A program made the translations under genes and the position numbers. A stretch of 64,000 bases of DNA, taken from Spinacia oleracea. Its lineage: Eukaryota; Streptophyta; Magnoliopsida; Caryophyllales; Amaranthaceae. Where the stretch lies: positions 64,657,671 through 64,721,670 of the forward strand of contig NC_079492.1 in NCBI RefSeq assembly GCF_020520425.1, given 5' to 3'. Under the pieces are notes generated by a model. That model saw only the letters and a program-made list of their open reading frames with translations, did no database searches and was not told where the DNA came from. The first letter of the stretch is position 1; each line of letters starts with the position of its first letter. This document shows positions 42,106-52,740 of the stretch, in pieces.

Positions 42106-42905
42106 TTATTTTGCCTATGTAGAAGGGCTTTTGTGATTACAACCTGTTGGTGGGTCGTAATATTTCCTGATTAGATGTGTCCTATAAGTGGGTCCACACT
42201 GTGTATATTTTTGTTTAACAATATTTTTTTTTTGAGATATCCAAACATGATATGGTGTGTGGCGCAGTCTGGGAATGTGATTTTGATTGCGCGCTCCTTG
42301 TTGGAGTCCATTTTTTGCGAGCCCCCAAGCGTTGGGGCTCGTCGGTTGTTTTTTGTACCTTGTAATCATGTTTGGGGTCACGCTCGTATGTGCGAGCGAC
42401 CTCCTATAGTAGTGTGCTTTTTTAGCGAAGCCGTGGAGTGCGACTTTAGTTTTCAGGCGACATCCGGTTTTGGCTTGGCCCAGACATTTTCTATTTAGAA
42501 AACCAATGACTTGACGACACATATTTTCGGTGTTTCGAAGAATGACCATGATATTTAACTTGCTTTTTTTTGAAAAGTGTACATGAGCGTTTTCTTGAGA
42601 CGAGCCTAAGTTTCGACCAAGTTTTAATGTTATTATTTTTTGCTTATTTGGGAGCTAAAGGTGCTTTGGGCTTGATCTTACTTGCAATAGGGCCTCGTGT
42701 TTTAGCAACACGGTCTTAAGTCCTTTCCTATTCCGTGTTTTGTGAAATTTGGGCCTTGGGCTGCATTTTCAGCGCCCAAGCTCAGGCGTTTAAACATTTC
42801 GACGCCCATGGGTGGGCGCTGAAAGTTCTTTCCTGGTAATATTTGATTTTCGGATTTCTAAACACGTTTCCGAATGGGATCAGGATGTTATTGGGTGCGT
42901 TCAGC

Positions 42906-42915
42906 TATATATAGG
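42906..42915 (+). promoter_or_regulatory. TATA box of the antisense gene
   Basis: TATATATAGG lies 82 bp before the ATG at 42997, in GC-richer surroundings. A pyrimidine-rich leader follows (CTCTCAAATTCTTTCTCTC), a common plant transcription-start context. A palindromic repeat ends 81 bp upstream at 42825. Confidence 0.65.
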
Positions 42916-42996
42916 GGCTAGATACGTCCTTATTTTCCATCACTCTCAAATTCTTTCTCTCTTTTTGCTGTGCTCTAATTATTTACTGCTTTTGCC

Positions 42997-44799
42997 ATGT
43001 CGATCCCTACTTTCTCACTCCAACGAACTGTTAGGCGTTGGCTACGGGCCCTTACTCCCACAGAAAAAGCTTTGTTAAAAGAATACCACTTAGAGGCATT
43101 TTTAGGCTTACAACAAATTAATATTGATTATAATTTTCTGCATGTTGCCCTAAGCTTTTGGGACTCTGATCATCATGTTTTTTCCTTTCGGGGCAATGAA
43201 ATATGTCCTTTGCCCGATGAATTTGCTGCGATCCTTGGTTATCCTACTAATGCTACTCCTGTTACCCCTGGCACTGTTGAAGAGGGTAAAACAACCATAA
43301 GGGCTTTCCTAGGGCTAGATGATAACATGTTTGCTGAAATTGTTGTAGATGATAAGGTTAATTTGGCAAAACTTGTAAAACATCACTTTAGGCCTAGTAA
43401 GAATATGACCGAACAAAAATTGAACATTCGAGCCCTGGTAATTTGCTTGTTGAATCATTATTTGCTGTCGAACAATAATGGTGAGTTCGGTGACATAAGG
43501 CTGATCCCCTTGATTAGCCAGATGGAAAGTTGCTATTCTATTATGCCGTTGGTTGTTGCTGAGACTTTGCTGAGTGCGGATGAACTGAAGAAGGATGCCA
43601 AATCTTATTTTAAGGGGAGCCCCCTGTTGCTGCAGGTAATCGATCTTTTCCTTGCGCATTTTTTTTCATATATTTCTTTTTGTCTGGGGCTGAGTTTCAG
43701 CACCCAGGGCTGGGCGCTGGAATATTCGGCGCCTGGTCTTGGGCGTTGAAACTGCGCCCCAGGAACCCTTTTTTCTTTCTTTTCATTCTTTTGATTCGAT
43801 CGTACCTGTTTTTGCAGATTTGGCTTGCGGAACGGCTTAGACTTTTGGAAGCTCCTGCCGATACTAAACATTATCGCCCTATAGCTTTGGGTAACCGAAA
43901 ATACTTGCACCAAGGCCAGGACGAGGCCGAATGGACCTCCTTTTTTACTTATGGCATTTGTTCTATTAAGTGGGTGGTACCATGGTGGGGTTTGACTACT
44001 ATGACAGGGGGGGGGGTCTGATGTATCGGTTTATGTTTCTTTGTTGGGGCTATCTCGTCCCATTTATATTTTCCCTTACCGAGTCATGCGTCAATATGGT
44101 TTAAGGCAGACTATCCCCTTTTCTGATACGGTACCACCTAAGGTAGCGGCCTTTGCACAAACACGGGTCCTAGCGTGGGCCAAGTATTATGATGGCCTCC
44201 CGCGTTGGGCTGTAGCTACAAATGGCTTTGTGGGTCTTTCTGAAAACTACAAGTTGTGGATGAGCTCCGATGACAAAGATGTGAGGACCGAGGCTCGAAA
44301 TGGGGAGCCGGCTGAGCTTTTGATACCTCGTATTCGTGTTAAGTATGAGGGTCCTGATTCTGCCAGACCTCGTACCTATTGTTTTAAGACTGTGAAAGCT
44401 CGTCCTGATCGAAAGCGAAAGGAAGTTCCTCCCCGTTCCAGTTTCAGGCCTAAAAAGATGCCTAACATGAAGGGGCCTGCTGTTGCTAAAAGAAATGCAA
44501 GCTCTCGCGGAGATCGTCGCCGGAATAATGTATGGGTTAGGAAGGCTCAGCCGCCTGTAGAAACAGTGGCTGGTCCAGTTGGTGATAATAATCCTTCTCC
44601 CACCATTGTTTGTGCCCTTGAGGCTGAGCGGACTATAAATGAGAATGTTTCTGAAGCCTTGGCATCTTTGGAAGTTAGTGTCCAGGAGCCGGTTCTTATG
44701 GAGATTGATATTGGGGCAGCGCAGAAGACTATGGGGGTGGATCCTGCGAATATTGCTCTCTACAAGACTTTATTTAATGATCCGGAAGAACTAGAGTAG
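42997..44799 (+). pseudogene. Plant mobile domain (DUF7745-like) gene, antisense within the retrotransposon
   Basis: Exon 1 is 42997-43635 (213 codons, phase 0). The intron at 43636-43817 has GT...TTTGCAG borders and contains a palindromic repeat. Exon 2 is 43818-44799. The protein starts MSIPTFSLQRTVRRWLRAL. It has SFWDSDHHVFSF and ICPLPDEFAAILGYP, the pattern of the plant mobile domain/DUF7745 family found in plant transposons and a few host genes. After the conserved core comes a basic, low-complexity C-terminal part. A run of ten G (about 44007-44016) throws exon 2 out of frame; nine would keep it open. The frameshift may therefore be real or a sequencing error. TATA box, intron and AATAAA suggest it is, or was, a transcription unit of its own. 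Confidence 0.7.
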
Positions 44800-44893
44800 T
44801 GTAGTTCTTTGCTAGGGTGTAGGTGCCCTTTATTTATTTCAGTTGTGTTTGTTTTTTATTCCTAGCACTTTGTTTTCCTTCTTATTATATTTT

Positions 44894-44899
44894 AATAAA
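44894..44899 (+). terminator. Poly(A) signal of the antisense gene
   Basis: AATAAA lies 95 bp after the stop codon, following T-rich sequence, a normal position for a plant near-upstream element. Confidence 0.5.
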
Positions 44900-46118
44900 G
44901 GCGTATTTTTAGTTTTCATTTAATTTTGTTTCTCCTCTTTTATATGTCTAACACTCTTTGCACAAAGAATATATTTTATATTTGGACCGAATCCTTGGTA
45001 AGGATTGCCTACGTATCTTGTCAGAATCAGGTCGCGCGTAGTTCTAGCTTTTAGAATAAGTTCTAGTATGCCGGATTTCGGTAGATATGTCCTGAAGTGG
45101 AAACATATTACTTAATTGGTCAAATGAGTGAAGTATTTGCCATCATTTTCATCTGCCGTTTTTTTGCCATAGGTTGCGTAAAATTCGACCAATTTGTATA
45201 ATTTGTATAGCTATATTCTTGGTAAACCTATTTGGATACGTACTGTACCCCCCAAGTGTTCATTATTTTTCCGTTGTGTGCGGATAAAATGACGAGCACT
45301 TTCAAAAAGAAAACTTTTGGCAGGCAGAGAGTTTCAACGCCCAGGCTGGGGCGTCAGAAATTTCGGCGCCCAGCCCTGGGCGCTGAAAATGACTTGGGCG
45401 GTCAATTTTGACGCTTTGCTTCACATGTTCTTGCGTTTATTTCTATTTCGTTTTTTGTGTCTTGATATTTTGCTTTGTAGTTAAAGTTAATTTTGAGGCT
45501 ATTTTGGAGGCTCTTTTGACTGTTAGCGTGAAACGCATTTTTGTCCAGATTAATTTTTTCTATTGGTGACTCAAAACAGTTTTAAAAATGGAGTTAGGGT
45601 GCGGAACTTATGAAGATCTTTGTGTAGGCTTTGGAGGTAGGTTGGTAGTGAAGGGTATGATGGAATCTATGTTTTATGAATCTGTTTTTTTTTTGGTAAC
45701 ATTTGCATTGTTTTAAATTTTTGATTTCCTTTGATTTTAGGTTGCATGGATTGGTTCTGACACTGGTTGGCTTTTTAGGTTTTGGGGATATGAATGGGAT
45801 AGTGTGGTTTATTTTGTGGGTTTCGGGAATTGATTCTCATGGCATTATTTCAAAACCGAGTGGGCTTTGTTTGTTGGGCCTATAGGGGGCCGCTTCTTTA
45901 TTTTTTTTTATTTTTCAAGTACATTTGGTGTTTATTTAGTGTTAGAATAAAATTTTCAGGAGAAATATTACGCCTTTATTGATTCGGAAAGTAAGGAAAA
46001 CACACTGAAATAAAACTGACCCATATTCTAAAGGGCCTTAGGACCATCTAAAGTCTCTATTTTTTCTATCAATCTAAAGAACTACTAGGCGCTTTTTACT
46101 AATGGTGCTCTATGTGGC
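44900..46118. other. Non-coding interior of the retrotransposon
   Basis: This lies between the antisense gene and the gag-protease 3' end. It contains a palindromic repeat (45332-45390) and 'ccccccaagtgt', a diverged module word. In autonomous Tat elements the polymerase region would lie downstream of protease on the minus strand; nothing like it is seen. The open frame at 45703-45885 has no recognisable content. Confidence 0.6.
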
Positions 46119-48923
46119 TCAAGCCTGGGGTTTAATCTCATAAAACTTCGGTCCTTCACCGGTACTCATCTTGAATTCCATTCCTTTTGCGTTGACCCAC
46201 TGATATGTCTTCACCCATCCGTTCTCGACCTCTTCTAGTGTTGATGCAGGAGAGATTAACCGAGTTGGATCGAAACCTTCATCTTGTAAAGCTAGGGTAG
46301 TCATCACAGTCTCGTTCTCCATAGGCCTCGATTCGTTAAACAATGTCCACAGAGCCTGGTTGTCCAATATTTCAGCTGTTTTAGTCTTGGTGGGGTGGGG
46401 TGCCTCATCCAAGGTGTGGCAGTCATGGAAAATTTCAAATCCAGGTTTTAGCAAGCCATCCTGAACGAAGGGTTCAGGGAAATCACAGCATGGGTGTTCT
46501 TCTCCTTCCCGAATAAACATCCCGTTAAGGGTCCTTTGATATGGGGGAAGGAGGGTAGTTTGTTTGGTTTTGTTAAGGCGTAGCCTAGATAGGCGGTCAG
46601 CAATATCTTCCTCCGTTGGTTCATAACCTAAGCCAAAGGGAGTAGATTTGTCGGGAAAAGGATGGAATGTGCATTCCTTCTTCCTTATGCCCAATGGGGT
46701 TCCTGGAAAATAGCCTTGAGCTAACAGCATTCTAGGAATGACTCGGGATGCGTGCGGGTCTAGGAATGCTGGATCATAATCTTCGATGAACTGGATTGTT
46801 TCCTCCATTTGAAACCCATAAAGGTCGTCTGCAGCTTAGCCGTTCCAACCGTAGTACAACTGACGTCGAGAGGAGGGGCGCGGATTTCTAGCATTACCCC
46901 GTTATGGTTAAGTTTAACCATTTGGTGCAAGGTAGAAGCCACACCTCCTAAGTCATGGAGCCAAGGTCGCCCCAAGAGGAGGTTGAAAGTGGGCTTGATA
47001 TCAATTATTTGAAACTCCGTGGTGCGTGCCACAGGCCCAGTTTGTATGGTAAGGTTGATTTTTCCCAATACAGGCCTTCGGGAGTTATCATAAGCTCGTA
47101 CCCCTTGTGAGGAGGTTTGGAAGTCATTGCTTCCTAGCCCCAAGCAATGAGCGGTTCGTAATGGGCAGACATTAACCGCCGAACCATTATCTACGAGCGC
47201 TAGGGGGATGTTTTGTCCTTTGCATCCAACCACTAGGTAAAGGGCTTTATTGTGAGTACCCCCCTCTTTGGGTAAGTCTTTGTCAGTGAAAACTATGGCC
47301 TTTTCCCCGGCATCTCTCGTGACATGGCTAACCAATGAGTCAGGTGTGATATTTGTAGGTACTGAGATGAGGTTAAGTGAGCGAATAAGCTTTTCGCGAT
47401 GTTCCTTTGAAGTACACATAAGATCCCAGATGGTAATCTCAGCCTTGGTTCTTTTTAGTTGTTTCAGGAGAGGATTTTCAATGACTTCTGCGACGGTGGC
47501 GTGCCGTCCGTTCTCAGGAGTTTGCCTAACCGGGATGTCGTCCATAGGAGGTGGGCGAATATCTGGTTGGTATATCCTTCCAGATCGGGTGAGGTTGTCG
47601 ACCTCGGGCTCCTGAGGGGTGGTGTCAATTAGAGCATACCCGGGCCAAGTTTCAGTGAAGACGTCCTGGCCCGAGACTTGAGATAGGTAAATATCTTCAG
47701 CATCATCGTTCCACACACCACACACTTCCCTCTCGATTCGATCCATAGGGACCACAGCGAGTGGTGCACCTTGAGGTGTAATATACACCGTGGGGTCGAA
47801 ATTCTCTGGTTGGTCGAGAGAGATGTGACAAGAGCCGAGTAGGCTCTTGTTGTTGTTGGGTTTGCCAACGTTAGGGAGAGGTATTACTTCATCCTCTATC
47901 ATGTCCTGGATCGTATGTTTTAGAGTCCAGCAGTTTTCAGTGTCGTGCCCATTTCCTTGATGGAATTTGCAGTAAGTACCTTCGACCCAATATTTGTTTT
48001 TGACAGGAGGGTCACGGGTGGGGCCTATAGGTCTCAACTTTCCTTGATTGGTTAGTCTTTCAAAGGCTTGTACCAAAGTTGACCCGAGTGGGGCAAACTT
48101 TCGGTCTCGGACCCATCTTACAGGGTTTCTTCGGGCGGGAGCCTCTTCTACAGCATGGACTTCTTGGGCTTGGGATGTGTTTCCCTGATTATAGGTGTTG
48201 GTCTTATATGTGGGTTTGCTCTGTATGGTTTTGGCGAGGTCGTCCTCGATCTTTATTCCCACATCATAAACTCTTTTGAAAGTGTCGAGTCCCAGGTACC
48301 TAAGGTGTTGTCTGTAAGCCGGGTCCAGGTTGTCAATGAATTTTTGGACCAATTCTGTTTCGGGAGGCCTATTGATTAGCTGGGCCGCCTGGTCCCTCCA
48401 TCTAGCAAAGTAGGTTGTGTAACCCTCATTTTTCTTTTGGAAGAGAACTTCCAGCTCGCGCATGGTGACTTGGAAATCCATGTTCGACGAGTATTGCTTG
48501 ATGAAGACATTGACAAAGTCTTCCCAAGTGGGGAAGAGCTTAGGGTCCTGGTGATAGTACCATTTGAGCGGCACAGGTTCCAAGGACAAAGGAAAGGCAG
48601 GTAAGTACATGGACTTGTCCACGCCTTTCAAGTTCATGGTATTCACAAAGCTCAGTAGATGATCACGGGGGTTAGTCCGTGGCCTTGAACTTTGGTAAGT
48701 CAGATGAACTGAACTTTTCTGGTAATTTGCCAGGAAAAGGTTCAGGCTCGAGGGAGAAGTATTTGCTCCCCATGGTTTGCTGTAGGACCATTTTTTCAAT
48801 CCTCTTCTCGTTTTCGAGGTCATTTTTGGCTTGCGCAGCCGCTAAGGCTTTGTTTTCCATTTTCAGTTGGCCCATAAGTTGGGTCATTTTGACCATCTGG
48901 TCTCGCAAATCTTCGATGGACAT
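46119..48923 (-). pseudogene. Gag-protease polyprotein of Tat/Ogre element (two frameshifts)
   Basis: Three minus-strand frames join end to end. Frame 1 (48923 to about 48675) gives a coiled-coil-like N terminus and the start of gag. Frame 2 (to 46760) has the gag core with PLKWYYHQDP and WEDFVNVFIKQY, a Cys/His segment YCKFHQGNGHDTENC, and an aspartic protease with the active-site motif VDNGSAVNVCP and later LLLGRPWLHDLG. Frame 3 (46808 to 46119) completes the protein. One extra base near 48674 and one missing base near 46808 separate the frames. Total is about 935 codons. Motifs are those of Tat-lineage Ty3/gypsy elements. No polymerase frame follows. Confidence 0.85.
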
Positions 48924-49079
48924 GTTTGGAGGTGCGAATCAAGGTTGGGGAAGCGGAGATCCTTGAAATGAGGGACGACGGACGGAGCTTGGAGTTACTA
49001 AACCTGGTGTTGGCGATGTATCTTCGAGACGCACTAGCCGTTGATTCCCTGATCGGCACCAAGTGGCAGGACCAGTCCT

Positions 49080-50295
49080 AGGCATAAGATAAGCTAAAGT
49101 TTAGGTTCCAAAAGTTTCAAGCATTACTTAGTCTAGACTTTGACTCTCTAAATTGGGTTTTTTTTTTCGCTCTTTCTTCTGTCGGTACGTTTTTTTGGTT
49201 TTTTTTGATTTTGGTCGTTCTTTGGATTTTCGAAACACCTGCCCGTGTGACATTCATAGTTGTTAGCATGTTCGGTTTTGGTGCCGAGCATTGCCGTCGT
49301 AGGAGGCCTAACAACGACACAAAGAGTTATTAATTTTTCGCGAGTCGCTTATGAAATCGAGTGCTTTTCTTACGCCCTCGTAGCAATTCTTTTTTATGAA
49401 TATTTTTTTTTGCTACGTATTTTCCTTTCGTGCGGGCACCGAAGCTGCTGCGTCTGACCAGAAGGCCAAGCAGCAACTTCAGCGCCCAGCTAGGGGCGTG
49501 AGAAATTCTGGCGCCCAGCCTGGGGCGTTGAAAATGCGTCCCTGGCTGGTTCTCATTTTCTGTCTTCTGTTTATGCGACTTCGACTTGCGTGCTTGCCTA
49601 ATAACGTCCTTTACGCGTAACAGCGTTTGTGAGATTCGTTACAGGCCATCCCGAGCGTCGCTTATTTTGTGGCGATCATTCGGGTTTGCGGAACACGTGT
49701 TTTGGTATAACTCTTTGGCAAATTAGTCTATGAACGTTTGGGCAGTTTTTTGAGGTCGTTGGTTTTCTAGGATAGTTTGTCACACACAATCACACATTTC
49801 GCTACCCATAACTACATTACAAACATGGATTTGAAAATCAAATATGTCACGTAGTTTATGATAGGCTTCTATGGGTAGTTTATCTGCGCCTGGCTTGGTA
49901 CCGCTTCTATCGTAGATCCAACACATGCCCCGGTCGAGGTAGTGTCTTCAACAGACGAATTTCACTCAAGAGGCCAACCCGCAAGTGCAAGCCAAGGGGG
50001 CATGCAGGCGAGAGGGACCTAATGGGCGAGCGATTGGGTTCGGGATAGGTGTACTACCTGCACAAGTACCGAGTGGGAAACATGCGCGGCGTATGCACCC
50101 CCCTATTGGCGAAAAAAGGTATCCTTAGTCCCAACTCCCGAGGGAGCCGAGATTCGTTATGCGGTTCAGCCCGTTCACATTAATATGCTGATTTTCAGGT
50201 CGTCCCAACTTGATGGGGAAATAAACGCGGGGTAGGATCGTTTCACCCTTCGGCTATTTTGATTACCTACAAGCACGAGTATTTCCTTCACTATC
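49080..50295. other. 5' untranslated region of the retrotransposon
   Basis: This long leader lies between the primer-binding site and gag (minus orientation). It holds a palindromic repeat (49477-49535) and no credible gene. Leaders above 1 kb are usual in Tat/Ogre elements. Confidence 0.65.
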
Positions 50296-50312
50296 CCCAC
50301 TGGAGTCGCCAC
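50296..50312 (-). other. Primer-binding site
   Basis: On the minus strand TGGCGACTCCAGTGGGG directly follows the 5' LTR end. This matches the primer-binding-site type I recall for Tat/Ogre elements, reported to use an arginine tRNA. It fixes the element's orientation. Confidence 0.75.
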
Positions 50313-51773
50313 TGTGAGGGGTCGAAAAAGCGCGAGGCTAATGCGTGACCTTGTCCCTCGTGGGTGTGACGATTCTTTTTATTCAATCAAGTGTAATTGG
50401 ATTTCCTGTGAGTATACACCCAATTGACTAGTAATATAGGAGTCGCCATTCAGTTTTTAACGACAATGAGAAAAACTGACAAAACCCGGTTATCGTGACA
50501 TAAAGGGAGTGCAATTATGTTTGACCACGACGGCCGTAGGTTCCTTTGTGATCCCTGGTGTGGGGATCTCTCAATATACACCCGCAAGGTAGAGATTGAG
50601 GGTTCGGGGGACTGTAACTACCGAGAGGAGTACTTCACTCGTCGATAACTCCAGAGGCAGGATATCCTTACTAGCTCAGCATAAATAATTGAAGGGACAT
50701 GCGTTAACTATTAAACTAATCTGAGTTGATTTTAGCAATATGCAACATATAATACTAATTCGATCGTGATTATATATTTAAATAGCATTAAGGGACCTAG
50801 CATGATAATCCGATTTCCCAAAAATATTATATTTGTTAGGCGTGATGGAACAATCAGATTAGGTTAGTTTAACAGTTCATAAAAAGGGCGAGGAAAGCAG
50901 TTAAATCATCGAAAAGGGACACATTACGACGCACCCTTGAGAGGTGCGTCACGGTTCTCAGAAAACTAACCACTTTGACTTTGCTATTTCTCCTTTTTAT
51001 TTAACGAATCTCAATTATGGGACAGGATACATTCTGTTCGATTTGTGGATCGATTGCGACAGAACGCGTGAACAGTTTCGCAGCGAGAGGCTTAGGCTAA
51101 GGGTTGGAGTCAATACTCAGAATATAATTGTGTGTTGTTGTGTGTCCTTTCACGTCGAAATTAGGGGCCTATTTATAGGGAAGAGTTCGTGGAAAGATAG
51201 AATTGCAGAGTTCTAATCCACAAAGAATTAGGAAAAGAGACGTACCCAGGTATTTTCAGCGTCCAGGCCTGGACGCCGAAGATTTCGGCGCCCAGAGCCA
51301 GGCGTTGAAAATAGGGTCTGGGCAGTTTTGTTTAGTCAGATTCGGATTCCTAAAATCCGTAGAGTTTGAGATTAATTCGAGTCTTTTAGCGCGTATCAAT
51401 TTTATGACGGAATGCGTCTGGGCCCGTTACGAACTCTAGGCTCGTTAGGATTTTAATTAATACGTAACTCTTATTTTCGAATCCTATTAGGAATAGGATT
51501 CTCGTGGTTTTCTATCTCATTTAGGATTTATGTTGGAATGCAACACCTAATTCTGACAGGTTTCTATCCTTTATGATTTGCCACTTTTAGAAGCTACCTT
51601 TTACGGCAATTACTATTTTTAGCAGGTTTCCATAAATAGCAGGTTTCGGGTGAAATGAAATGGGGAATCGAGATTCGTTTATTTTATAGGAGATGCGTTG
51701 TCAAGTGGAGTTTTTACGTCTTCATCATCGAACCTTTCCCTTTCGGGAATGGGGACGAAAGTAGGTGTCTACA
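50313..51773 (-). mobile_element. Complete 5' LTR of the Tat/Ogre element
   Basis: 1461 bp, TG...CA ends. On the minus strand a TATA box (CTATAAAT) is at 51171-51178, about 600 bp into the LTR. The palindromic repeat 51254-51310 is 76 bp upstream of it. The open frames at 50944-51216 and 51203-51439 recur in all LTR copies and are not credible genes. Confidence 0.9.
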
Positions 51774-51779
51774 ATTGAC

Positions 51780-51905
51780 ATATAGTATTTTCTTACAAAA
51801 ACATGAAGAAATGCAAATGTCAATGCTTGAACCCATGACCTCGTGTTCATGAGCTAGAACTTTAACCACTAATATAATCCAATGACACAACCTATGATAT
51901 TTAAG
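51780..51905 (-). mobile_element. tRNA-related SINE-like head
   Basis: On the minus strand, GGATTATATTAGTGGTTAAAG resembles an A box and GGGTTCAAGCAT a B box about 35 bp on. The rest of the element is not defined, possibly because the retrotransposon inserted into it. Confidence 0.4.
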
Positions 51906-52340
51906 CAATTCAAAACATATAAGTCATGTTTATTAATAACCTGTATTAAAAATTTAATTCCTACCATAATTATACATTTTAATTATACTTACATTTTTTT
52001 TCATTTAGGTTCATTTACAATTACGTTATTTTAGCATGCCAATTCATTTACATTTACTTAGAGCTATAAGAAAGAGTAATTGCAATTTACACATAGGAAA
52101 CGATTACTCCATGTTTAATTTTAATTTAGTTTACTAAGATATTTAACCAAATTTTATACTGAATCACCATTACCTAAATAAAATATAAAGATAAATTATG
52201 CACAAATATTTATCTCATATTATATGTAAGTATTTAAATATCAAACTATTGTAATTATTTTTATTTAACTCAAATTTTATCAAGATCAATTCTCAAATTA
52301 TGTACAATCACCGGGGCATCGCCCGGGTGGCAATAACTAG
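51906..52340 (+). mobile_element. Helitron 3' end (truncated 5')
   Basis: A GC hairpin (52311-52327, CCGGGGC/GCCCGGG) is followed by a short spacer and CTAG at 52337-52340, then T. This is the Helitron 3' signature. The upstream AT-rich sequence has no definable 5' end before the LTR. Confidence 0.6.
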
Positions 52341-52740
52341 TTGACTTATTTAAATATGGAGAATTATCAATTGCTAAATATATGAATATGTATGGTTGGA
52401 TTTTTATGGGAAATAAAATGGACTAACATGAAAATTGTTAAACAACATTTATATAAAATTGAAAATTTGTTAATCACAATAATGAACAACTATTACGAAA
52501 ATATATTATTAAATTGTTTAATTTGCAAAATAGGAATGACTAAGAAAAAAAAGTTTACATTAACTTCATATAAGAAACTATTTTTTTTTTACATTTCTTT
52601 ATATTATTATATTATACATCATCTAATTAAGAAAAAGTGTCTAGTTAAATAAAATAAAAATAAAAAAAGTAAGCAAAATAGTCAAGTAGTAAAGTTAACT
52701 ACTAAAGTGAATAAAGAAAATAAAAAATATATCAACCATA
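52341..52740. other. AT-rich spacer
   Basis: Very AT-rich sequence. The open frame at 52392-52652 is Lys/Tyr/Ile-rich and looks like composition only. Nothing recognised. Confidence 0.5.

Larger units (their letters stand above)
39951..51773 (-). mobile_element. Non-autonomous Tat/Ogre-type Ty3/gypsy retrotransposon
   Basis: The element is minus-oriented. Its 5' LTR is 50313-51773, with the primer-binding site beside it at 50296-50312, gag-protease at 48923-46119, a polypurine tract at 41027-41042 and a truncated 3' LTR at 39951-41026. Between protease and polypurine tract lie about 5 kb without any recognisable reverse transcriptase, RNase H or integrase motif on either strand. That space holds an antisense gene (42997-44799), modular 3' UTR repeats and palindromic repeats. 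The two LTRs differ at only a few sites where compared, so insertion is fairly recent. About 390 bp of the outer 3' LTR is missing, so no target duplication could be checked. Confidence 0.85.

Noticed and set aside
42115-42549. 144-residue minus-strand frame in the retrotransposon 3' UTR
   Set aside because: No domain, and the related module at 5141-5689 encodes a different, unconserved protein.
43315-43913. Minus-strand frames opposite the plant-mobile-domain gene
   Set aside because: Shadows of the plus-strand coding sequence; no reverse transcriptase or integrase motif.
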